From Saccoglossus kowalevskii (taxonomy: Eukaryota; Hemichordata; Enteropneusta; Harrimaniidae), in contig NW_003108083.1 of NCBI RefSeq assembly GCF_000003605.2, positions 719,304 to 743,566 on the forward strand: 24,263 nucleotides of DNA, written 5' to 3'. The notes under the pieces were generated by a model that had not been told where the DNA came from, did no database searches, and saw nothing but the letters and a program-made list of their open reading frames with translations. Shown in pieces: positions 9,720-19,400 of this stretch. Each line of letters begins with the position of its first letter. The first letter of the stretch is position 1. Made by a program: the position numbers and the translations under genes.

Positions 9720-10449
9720 AATTAAAATATGATTTTAATTAGATACTTTCAATTAGAAACGTATATTCTATAAATTTCGCAATCGAATTCATTATACATA
9801 ATTGTGTAATATATATTTGACTTGTAATCAACAATTATAAAAATCAATTAATTATAAATATTTATAATACAATTTATTACAAATAAATACAATTTTACTG
9901 TTAACATTATATAATACAATTATTAAAATTCAATATTGACAAAATATGTGTATCTTTGTCATATTTATGTATTAAAACATTGATGATATCAACTGTTTAT
10001 TTGTAAATAATTAAGGTATACTTATAATATATGAACAAGTTTATTCCATTTTGGCGATAGTATTGTATACATGGGAGTTATTTTGTTTCTTTATATAAAT
10101 ATAAATTCTAAATTCACTAAATAAATATTTTTCATTGTATGTGAATATATTCAGAATGAGATATATTATATAGGAATGAACAGTAAAGTTAAATAATGTA
10201 CCAGTATTATATAAATACAATTCAACAATTGCAATTTATTTGTCAATTCAACCCACAATTATATATATTAATTTAACCAGAAAAAACCGCGAGAAAAGCA
10301 CAATCGGCATGCTGTCATTATTATTCAATATAATTGTTCGACAAATCGTGAATAGTGAAGTATTTTTATTTTTAAGGTTCCGAAAAATGTACAATAATTC
10401 GAGTAATACTCCAAATAAATAAATTACAGTAAATAGTTATACAAACCCA
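9720..10449. other. Very AT-rich block
   Basis: Composition drops sharply: 9841-9900 has 6 G/C bases in 60 and 9901-9960 has 10 in 60. Short words such as ATAATACAATTTATTAC and AAATAAATACAATTT recur without a fixed period. Such blocks can act as matrix-attachment or easily unwound DNA, or be decayed repeats; the sequence does not decide. The 60-codon frame at 10240-10422 ends in this block and is not convincing. Confidence 0.6.
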
Positions 10450-10493
10450 CAAAATGCATTATTTATATATAATGCAGAAATCTCGCCGGGAGC
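10450..10493 (+). repeat. Motif copy 1, left arm of a 1.2-kb inverted repeat
   Basis: Positions 10450-10474 are identical, as reverse complement, to 11611-11635 (25 of 25 bases, core GCATTATTTATATATAATG). The similarity continues inward through an 11-base variable spacer to CCGGGAG, against CCGGAGA in the other arm. It is one of three copies of the motif ATATATAATG-N11-CCGG. Confidence 0.75.
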
Positions 10494-10560
10494 TTACATT
10501 ATATACACAAATAATAGTAATTATTTGCTTTACCTCCTATGTTAAGACGAGAGGAGGTCT

Positions 10561-10594
10561 TATTCATATATAATGAAAAATACACTCCGGGACC
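10561..10594 (+). repeat. Motif copy 2, direct orientation
   Basis: TATTCATATATAATG followed by an 11-base spacer and CCGGGACC repeats the layout of the arm at 10450-10493 on the same strand, about 103 bases further on. The A/T core and CCGG box are kept while the spacer differs. Confidence 0.65.
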
Positions 10595-11590
10595 ACTAAA
10601 GCTTTGTATGAATATAATGACAAATTCGCCATATATGAGTTTAGTGAAAAGTGGTACAAGGACGCGCGGAACATACGTTTTGGCCCGACAAATAGATCAA
10701 TCTGAGCCGTTATCAGTATTTCTGTTGCAAAATTGCTAGAATTTATTCGTTTTGCAATAAGTTGTATAATGACATATTCACTTAAAGAAAGTCAGGGGTC
10801 ACAAGCCTAATTTTCAAACAATTAGTGGTTGTATTTTAGCGGCTAGTTTCCATTTTCGCAGTATTATAAATAAATACTGTTACCAGGTTCCTATTGGCAG
10901 AGATTTTATAGCATATTTTAAATATCGGCTGGAGATGTAAGCTGCAAATCTTAAGATAAGTTTCTCAAAAAACGTCGCTGTATCATAAGAAAGAATCCCA
11001 TTTTATTGTGCCATGGGACAATAGCTCCATGATTGTACACAATAAACCAAAGCACAATGCAATGCGATTTATGACCAACTTCCTCAAAAACTAGGAGTAG
11101 GCTTCTACCTCAATCTTAGTCTGCTTTCCTAGACATCGACAATGTTTTAATCTCGATCGTCTTCGAGGTTGATCTCCGTTCAGTACTTTGATCCCGATTT
11201 CAACATTGGAAATCCAGCCATGATCTCGATCGTTGTGAAATTGTCCAATGAATCTCATTGACTCAGTTAAACTTACGGCTCAGGCAAGAGGATATATGGC
11301 GCGCCCTATATTATCACTTTCCATGATATGCATATAACAGATGTTGCGGCCCAGGTGATTTTATTCAAGATTAAATATATATAAATAGACCGTTCTCTCG
11401 TCTCCATAGCAGACGTAACATGAATAATCAAGTAACATGGGATTTGTCAAAGGACACAATCAGTACAACGAAATAGCTATATATTCAAGTAAATTGTGTA
11501 CTTCAATGATTTAGTGAACAATAATAATTATGATAATACATATAATGTGCGTGGAGTGAATGTAATTTTCATGCAATATGTTCATAATAT
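10595..11590. other. Interior of the 1.2-kb inverted-repeat interval
   Basis: No gene is supported. A 66-codon frame (10539-10739) has no known motif. Within it are an 11-base direct repeat ATCTCGATCGT (11150-11160 and 11223-11233), a CpG-rich palindrome GGCGCGCC (11298-11305) flanked by A/T arms, and a TATATATAAATAG word near 11376-11388. Confidence 0.45.
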
Positions 11591-11635
11591 AATCTCCGGT
11601 GAACAGTTTCCATTATATATAAATAATGCATTTTG
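11591..11635 (-). repeat. Motif copy 3, right arm of the inverted repeat
   Basis: Read on the minus strand this gives CAAAATGCATTATTTATATA and on to TAATG, 11 variable bases, then CCGGAGATT. It mirrors the arm at 10450-10493 and closes a 1186-bp interval. That interval could be a non-autonomous element with ~45-bp terminal inverted repeats, but I found no clear target-site duplication outside the arms. Confidence 0.7.
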
Positions 11636-12514
11636 CACGGTGGGCTTCTATAACTGTCATGAATTCACTTAATTGCTGAAAATATAATTGAACTAATATA
11701 ACAATATCCCAAATTCCAAGATTTATCAAACAATTATATATTTATTTATTTTATGTATTGGACATTGGTATGTAGTACCCCATTAAGAAATGAAAACTAA
11801 TAGTTCGTACAATAGTTCGTATGCAAACTTAACACCAGATATGTTTATATGAGACTTCATTTTAACATCATCATTATAGCTAGCCAAAAAAATGTGAAAA
11901 CCGTTTGAAACTTTTGAATAAATTTCTAATATAAAATTGTAAGTATTATAATATTCATATATTATTTTAGACTGTTAATTTATATATAATATTTTTTTAT
12001 ATTGAACATATCTTCATTATTATTTATTTAAATTTAAAAAACTTGTGGTTTTTACATGTATATCAAAATACAATCATTCTATGTATATAATGATATCATT
12101 GTATATGGAATAAACATGTTTTTTTACAGTAAGTTTATAATTAAATTGCATAGTAAAATAACAGTTAACAACATAAATAGTATAGATATTTGTAAATACT
12201 GAATTTTGATAATTATATGTTGTTGTTCATTTATAACATATATATGAAAACACAAACGACACTCTAATAAAATAATATCTGCCAACAAATCCTATTGAAT
12301 GTTTCAAGCTGTTCTATAAAACACACGATTTCGACGTTTGGAAAAGTTTAAATGTTTAAGTAGACTTTAAAAACTTCATTGGCTTGAAAAGATTGATTAG
12401 TGTAAAAATATATATACTAATCTCCTCTTCCATATTATTCTGTATTATTATTACGACATATTATATATAGTTTTTCAACAATTTAGACTACATCTTAATT
12501 TAATATGTCAATGT
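11636..12514. other. Second very AT-rich block
   Basis: Line 11941-12000 has 5 G/C bases in 60. The block mirrors 9720-10449 on the other side of the inverted-repeat interval. No gene, and no periodic repeat that I can define. Confidence 0.55.
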
Positions 12515-12570
12515 ATGACGGCATCGCCTTATGTCGTGGTAAATATGGTGCTCCACTCCCCCTCTGCCAC

Positions 12571-12600
12571 TAACACACACATACACACATACACACATAA
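12571..12600. repeat. Short ACACACAT microsatellite
   Basis: An imperfect run of ACACACAT units (period 8) is embedded in an 80-codon plus-strand frame and creates a His/Thr-rich stretch there. It is a simple repeat with no other signal. Confidence 0.8.
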
Positions 12601-13600
12601 ACATCTCCAAAGCGAAGCTTTAAAAATCGCAAAGTTAACAACAATGCATTCTGGCTTATTCATGTCTTATACAGTTGGAGAGCAAAAAAACGAGCATATT
12701 AATGCGAAAACGTTACTAATAGAGATTTCTGAAGAAAATTGTCACATGTGGTTTTAGATTTTTTTGTCAGTCTGTCAAAATGATTATGAAATCGCTATAA
12801 CAAGATAACATGCATCGTTTGAGTACTCTTTTAAATAATATTCGCAAGTTGGAAAGGACCTTGTAACCAGGGTGATACCCGATCACTTTCGTCGGGGACT
12901 ATACATAGAATAGAATACATTTTTATTATTGCATATATTACTTATATTGTTAGTAATGGATTCTAATAGCAATGCAAGCTGGAAAGAACTAAGGGTTTAT
13001 TCATCATTATATTTCACCTATTTCTAGTAAGAATCAATGGCAACAATATGTCAGTGTTGTTGAAAAGTTTTTCCAGATGCACTTCCTTGGTGGGCTATTC
13101 TCAGCAACCCGACCACGGGAGAGCATGAACTCACGTTCCAACTTTTGTGCTCCTGACCTGAATACTACTAAAACTGCAGTGAGCAAAACATGTTATGTAA
13201 ACACTACAGGGTTGTGATCTGGTACTCACCTGGATTTTGCGTGGGAGTGCTCCGCAGCCAGCCTGGATTAAGAACACATGCGATCGATGTTGATGGCGCT
13301 TTCTCAAAAATGTCCTAAATTTTGCTCATATGAACAATTTTTTTTAAAAAATCGGCTAAACCATGAAAATGCGGGAGGTGGGCATAATATCGACACGAAC
13401 ACGTACGTGTACTTCAACAATGGGAGTACCCCCTGGGTCATGGTTTGTGAAGTGTATAATTTCTATATTAGCTCTATTCTTATAGGGGGCGAAAGTACTT
13501 GTGCCGGTTGGTCAAGAACCAGAGTTGGCTCATGGAAAGCTTATTTACATATGTTACACTTACTTACATTACCGTCATAAACGACCTACCTCATTTTGGT
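12601..13600. other. One kilobase without a supported gene
   Basis: The 100-codon plus-strand frame at 13278-13580 is the longest non-repeat frame here and matches nothing I know. On the minus strand, CCAG followed by GTGAGTACC (boundary at 13230/13229) is a strong splice-donor word, with a weak acceptor TTTAG at 13314/13315, enclosing an 85-base open segment. Competing short stems occur at 12870-12899. None is sufficient to call a gene. Confidence 0.35.
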
Positions 13601-13621
13601 CGAATTGTGAGATGCTCTTAT

Positions 13622-13643
13622 TAGGTCATTCACACCTGACCTA
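13622..13643. promoter_or_regulatory. Inverted AGGTCA half-sites around a T-box-like word
   Basis: TAGGTCA (13622-13628) and TGACCTA (13637-13643) form a perfect inverted repeat with an eight-base gap. AGGTCA is the standard nuclear-receptor half-site. The gap contributes TCACACCT, which matches the T-box half-site AGGTGTGA on the other strand. Binding is not shown; such words occur by chance. Confidence 0.3.
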
Positions 13644-13802
13644 TCCCATAATCCTTTATGGCCGAATAATAAATAATTATGAGTTATTCGTACATTTCGC
13701 AATATTAAAATATTACTATGTTGGTATTATATGGCGGTCGTGTTGTTAAGTGTAAAAATCGTCTTCAAAGCTTTATAAAATACGGCGCTAGGAAAGAGAC
13801 TA

Positions 13803-13822
13803 TTACGTCATGCGTTACGTCA
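13803..13822. promoter_or_regulatory. Tandem CRE-like octamers
   Basis: TTACGTCA occurs at 13803-13810 and again at 13815-13822, a 12-base spacing. TTACGTCA is a common variant of the CREB/ATF site. The pair lies about 30-50 bases after TATAAAA (13775-13781) and about 160 bases after the inverted AGGTCA sites, so this part of the window is the densest in regulatory-like words. Confidence 0.3.
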
Positions 13823-16196
13823 TACGGGTATCAATGGATCTATATGCAGCGGTAATATCCGGCAATCGTCTGTCCTAGTACACGACACATGTTGTGTGAT
13901 TGTGCGGAAGAAATTATGAAAAGAACTGTCATATCCAAAGACTGCAAATCGATGTACGATTTACACCACCCCAGTACGACTGCAATAAGTGGGATCATTA
14001 AAGACTGAACGTGAGACGCATTAAAAGTGTGTACGGTGAATTGTCAGATTAATTGCTCACAATCGTACACTCTAGTAACGTGCGTCCATTAGGATGTGAA
14101 TTTCTTGTCCCTGAAAAGCTATTACGCCAGTATAAATCATGGGCTGGGTTTCAGGAAATGATTACTGTATGATCTTCTGGCAATGGTTGAAATCGCCAAA
14201 TTGAAGTGTGTTACCGATATGTATGTGGTCGTTCCAAATACATACACACACTGGACGACCTGGTATAGATGTAAAACACGTCAGTGCGATGTATTGATTG
14301 ATATACTCACACTGTTTAAAAAGGTTTTGAATTGCAGCTCTTTAGCTCAGTCAACGCGGTATCACTCAGTTCAAATTAGTAGTGGGCATGTGTCACCGAT
14401 TGTGATTGGTTGGATCGAACTGAAAGTTAAAAGGTCAAAATAGTTGTCATCGAACATGGTCGTACGTGATGTAAACTGCCTGAGTTGGCATATTAGATGA
14501 AGGCAAGAATTAACGAGTAAATGCGCCCACCGACACGTTACCGCGACTTCAACAACTGAGGTATAATTCAATGATATTTGGCTTTGTAATAAGCTTGTAT
14601 TTACGAATACGTCAGAACACAAATCGAAAGTGATCCAATGCAATGTAATGTAATGTGATTTTATGCAATGTGCCATTATTTAATGTATATATACCGTAAT
14701 GTAATTGTCGTATAAGTTATTGTAACCTATCGTGTTTGTTTATCGTCTTTGTTGTAACACTGAAATATAAGTATAATACCCATGTGTTGCAACAAGCTAA
14801 AAACATAGCACCAAATGATATCAGAATGTGTAAAAGGAGATGTATATGCATTTAGTATGTGTTAATGCGTTCCCCAAATGCAATATCTCATGGACAAAAA
14901 CATACTGTAATCTCCGCATTTCACATCACCACGAGAAGAGAAAAGTGTACTATGCAATGTTTGTAGACATACACATTTATTATTATTTTACACTTCGGGA
15001 AATTATACTCGCTCGTTTATCATTAATCTTACTTGCACCTGTAGGATTTCCCATGTTGTGGCTGTGACGTCATAGATAGCCACGTGACAGACTGAAAAGT
15101 ACAGTTGATGTACAATCATGAAATATACACATCACTGCAGGTGTAATTGTTTCGTGTGTAAGTGTATTAGTGTTTAATTAAATACGAACATGTGTTACAC
15201 AAATGAATATAAACGTGGAAGCAGGATGGCATTGTTTTCAATGAATGTCGCTGGCATACAAAGTCACACATTTCAGATTTTTGTTATTCCAGCTAAGCTG
15301 TTTCCCGAAAATTAATTTCCTATTTTTTTTTTCTGACAGGCAAATATTCGGTTTTACCTACTTCTTGTCAATTCATGTTTCCGCAGTCTTTGTGGTCGAG
15401 TGGTCATTCTGTCAAAGGAAGGTAAACATTCGGAAAGTCTATTCATTACGTCACAGAGATTCAGCTGCGGGAAACCACAGTTTTTATGTAGAAGTTATTT
15501 ATAGCTTTTGCAGGGAAGCTATTCATCCCGATAGCTACTACCACTTATGACCCCCCATATAATTGCAGGGGGTAGAGAAAAGAGGAATTCAGAATGTCCT
15601 TTACTGATTTTAACATTGCTGACCTAAATTCTCTGATTATTTTAAAGTCGGATTTATCATTTGTGATACCACGCAGTAATCATGTACGTGAAATGTAACA
15701 TGACTCGCGTGTCTCAAAGGGCACCAACTGAGCAGCGACCTCGGCTCCCATAGAACGGGTTTATGATCGTGTAGGGAGTATTTAGTGTTTCTGCCACATT
15801 CAATGACGTCAACAATGAACATGAGACATGAAAAAAAGAGAGGTAGTTGATAGGATTTACAAAAATACTAATATTCAACTCATCTTTCATCCTCGCCTTG
15901 TTGATCTCATACTGTGGGTGTTTATGGTGGTTGAAAATACAAACTTTGACGCCATGTTACTGTTGTAAGCAGGAAGAATAGATCTACATCACTGATGCTT
16001 CTGATGCATTTGAAGTAGAGATTAGAATCCAAGATATCTAAGGCATAGTGTGTTATGTTCTAATGCATTTGTGGTTTACCAAGTTGTAAATGCAAAAATA
16101 CGTAAAAAGCGATTAGAAAAAAGGACAGTAAAAATATTTTAAAATTAAATGTCGAGTTAGGGAACTTTTCACGTATAATCAATTAATTTAGATTTG
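13823..16196. other. 2.4 kb with scattered weak signals, no supported gene
   Basis: Frames of 75-101 codons at 14183-14443, 14840-15067 and 15245-15550 (plus) and 14371-14676 (minus) have no recognised domains. TATAAAT at 14131-14137 precedes the first by about 50 bases. CTATTTTTTTTTCTGACAG ending at 15339 and AAG followed by GTAAAC at 15421/15422 resemble the two borders of an 82-base exon. A CCCCC/GGGGG hairpin lies at 15550-15573, and canonical TGACGTCA sites at 15065-15072 and 15804-15811. A pentamer-like (CAATG/TAATG)n run is at 14636-14657. Confidence 0.4.
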
Positions 16197-16229
16197 CTTT
16201 TACACCTTTACACTTTTACACTTTTACAG
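16197..16229. repeat. Short CTTTTACA repeat
   Basis: Four consecutive units of CTTTTACA, period 8 with one irregular unit, lie just left of the inverted-repeat element at 16253. Confidence 0.8.
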
Positions 16230-16252
16230 AAAATATCTTAGATGAAAACTGT

Positions 16253-16403
16253 CAACGAGATCTCGTTGCGAGCGAGAACCCGTCGCGCCCTCTGTTCCAA
16301 ATACTATGATTACATAATTCAGTGGAATAGTTGATGTAATGATGGGGGAGAAGGAAACACTATTTGAAAACAAGTCTCGTGGCACTCTCGGTCTCAACGA
16401 GAT
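16253..16403. mobile_element. Candidate small inverted-repeat (MITE-like) element
   Basis: ATCTCGTTGCGAGCGAGA (16260-16277) is mirrored by TCTCGGTCTCAACGAGAT (16386-16403), 16 of 18 bases in inverted orientation, with weaker similarity further in. The left end also contains a perfect 16-base palindrome, CAACGAGATCTCGTTG (16253-16268). The arms are CpG-rich against an AT-rich surround. Total length, about 145-150 bp, suits a MITE, but no target duplication is clear and no second full copy is present, so a simple foldback is also possible. Confidence 0.5.
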
Positions 16404-19400
16404 TTCGGCGGCCATTTGCGTATAAAATCTATTGCTGTTTTACACTTGTTCAACTAACATGCTGTCTTTGTTATGTCCACTGCACTCAACTGCATTTGAT
16501 CTGTTTATAGGAATAACGTCAGATGATCAAAAAAAAACGAACAATAACCGAATGTGATATTTGAGATTTGGAAGATGCATGTTGATACGCTGACAGACTG
16601 AGAATGATGGATTGAGACACTTCAAACGAAAATGACGGGTATGGGCGCGATAATGATAGATCAAAGAAGACAGATATACAGACACCAAACCACTAGCACT
16701 TACAACAAATACAAGCAGATATATTCACACTAACAATAAACACTGCCTGGGCCACTGCTACGTATATACGTACAATGGGGATGCCAAAAAAACAATATAT
16801 AGATTTTTTCACCATAAATGATAGAATCGAAAGCAAGTTAATTAATAGTTGTTGTTGGGGGAAGAAACTATGGTGGTTTATTCATTTCATACAATATTTC
16901 ATACTTTGCTGTGATGTATATCTATAAATCACGCTTAAGTTCCCTTGGCAACGTGTACGTTTATTGTACAGATGCTGAAACTGAATCTGTAACTTTTACT
17001 TACAGAATGTCATGTCCTATAAATTGGGTAACATTGACAGATAGTCTATCCACCTTGACCTGATTACCTGAGCCACATGGATGAAGAATAACAGCAGACA
17101 ACCATCATTTTTAATAATAGATTAATTCAGTGTCGTTTGTATTTACATTTGTCATAATTATACAGTTTGGTTAAAAATGTATTCTTATGCATTTGGACTT
17201 TAGTTGTTGATCGTGGCAACGGTCTTTTTAGAATACTGGTTTGAAGAAAATAAACCTCTTTGAAATAATATCATTTTGAGAAGACAGATACGATTATTAT
17301 CTGTAATCCCTGCGGATCTTAATGGTTAGGGGAATGCTAACCCGCGGGAAAAAAGCTTTTAGAGAAAAAGATGTTGTTTTAATCCTCTAGACTACAAGAA
17401 AACACAAAACATAATATTTCATGATTATGTCACAGAATTTATTTAGTTAGGACCTCAAAATGGCATTATTTGGGGGCGGGAAGACTAATGGTTATGCACC
17501 CACGCACAGTGACAATGACAACAAAGATATTATTTTTAACACTCGAAGTTGACCCGCCAATACCAACAGCTTCAAACTTATAATCATGTGGGAATATAAA
17601 CGACTGAAACTGAAAATAAATAATGTGTTTGAAAATCTTTCTCATTCAGACTGAGGGAATTTTTTGATTCTCAGACTCATATTCATAAGCTCGGGGTCAC
17701 AAGCTGCATAATTCTGATCATAGAGAAGCACGTTTTTTGGATGAGGGGGTGCCTTAGGTCACGTGACGTCTATGGCAGCCTATAGTGAAACGGAAGACAA
17801 AGACTCCATGTTTATCACATGCGATAAAGTGAATGTCGAGCAATATAATATCCTGGATCTTATGATTACATAGACAACAGAATTTATCAAAAAACATCTG
17901 TCGCATCTGTCTGTCGAGATCCGGGCCGCCTACTTTCAAATCTTGTCACTATTTCTGGTAATCTGGAGAGAATTATGAATCATTTTAATGTTTTTGTCGC
18001 GATACTTTAATTGTTTATTTGATAACTGTTGGATTTCTAGTAGCATACCCAGTTCCAAAAATATTTACGTAAGAAAGTGTATCAATTTATTAGCCGGGTT
18101 GATTTACGCGTTTCGATTCAGGTCCTATGGATATAATACTAGTTGCAAAATAAAAAACATATTAGAGGGAGATTGGCATTTTAATGCATGAGTAGTTTAA
18201 TCGGAAGTTACTAAATTAGTTGTATATAATATATATATATATGTAGACAATTTAGGAATTAGGTAGATCACGCCAGTGCACAAAGCATTTAATCAGATTT
18301 AATCAGGATGCAATCTTCCCAATTACATTGTTAAATTGATGTTTACACTTTGCAATACATAGATACGAATAATAAGTTATCTTCACCTTCGAATGCCAAA
18401 TGAGCAGCTCGACAATTATCGCAGCTCAGCAAACAACTGGGCTTCCTCAAAATAAAGTACACGACTAGCATCGATCTTGCGGCTTTATTTGGAATGTTTT
18501 TTTTTTGTTACTTGGAAACTCGGAAGGAATCATGATGATGACGTGAGTAATTAGTGAAAGTGTCAAATCGTTTGAAAGTATCACACTGATTCAACCGAAT
18601 CTGACATAACGTGCCTAGGACGATCTCCACGTTTCAGTCGGATATAATCTATGAAATTACTAAACTTAACAGGACACTCTTACCCAGATATAATTCGGAA
18701 AACTTTGACCATTTTTGCTGTGTAGTTAAATGTGTGTGTTGATCCACTCAATGATAGCTGATTCATCCACGTCAAAATATTATGTGTTTTCAGTGGAGTA
18801 CGTCTATGGTGTGATGTTGCTGTCGTTCTACACATGCGCAAAACTGCGACAGCAATGGAGATGAACTACATAGAAGCTTCGCACAAAAGTTAACATGTTA
18901 ACTAAGTATCCCTGTTAACTAATGCGTAGTACTACGGTGTCGATACTTAAAAATGTAGTTTTCTAGCGCAATGAGATAAAAAAACAGAATCCACTGTCTG
19001 TGTCCTTCAGTGCGAACACTAGCTCAATGTCATATTTACACGCGTGATATACCATAGCGTGCAATGAATAAATCTTAGACGTAATTAACCGCCGTAATCT
19101 CGTCAGATGACTACGAGGTATGTTTTTCTACTCAAATAGTTTTATATTCTCTCGCATCATCGATTCGACTCTCCCACAGATCTATGTGATCGCTGTATTC
19201 AGAATAGTGAACGCAATGAAGAGAGATACGACTACTGACAATTTTTTAAATTAATAATTCGTGATTGATTATATCGGAGACGTTGGACAAATATGTATTT
19301 AATTAATCACACAGCTATCTAATATTATCCGTGCCATTTACATTAGTGACTGTCAACCCTAGTGACACGAAAACAGAAGAAACAACCGCATGTCGATTAG

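Noticed and set aside
12870-12899. Alternative stems GTGAT/ATCAC and CCCGA/TCGGG, suggestive of a switch
   Set aside because: Both stems are only five pairs, there is no associated gene, and such pairs are common by chance.
13222-13260. Similarity of GTACTCACCTG to the 5' end of U1 snRNA
   Set aside because: The match is only to the donor-complementary stretch; the downstream sequence does not follow U1, and it is better read as a minus-strand donor word.
14336-14380. tRNA-like words TTTAGCTCAGTCAACGCGG and CAGTTCAAATTAG
   Set aside because: They resemble the A and B boxes of a tRNA, but the gap is far too short for an anticodon arm and there is no acceptor stem.
14183-14443. 86-codon ORF about 50 bases after TATAAAT (14131)
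   Set aside because: No initiator at the right spacing, an earlier short ORF intervenes, no AATAAA follows nearby, and the peptide shows no recognisable feature. The minus strand is open here too, over 14371-14676.
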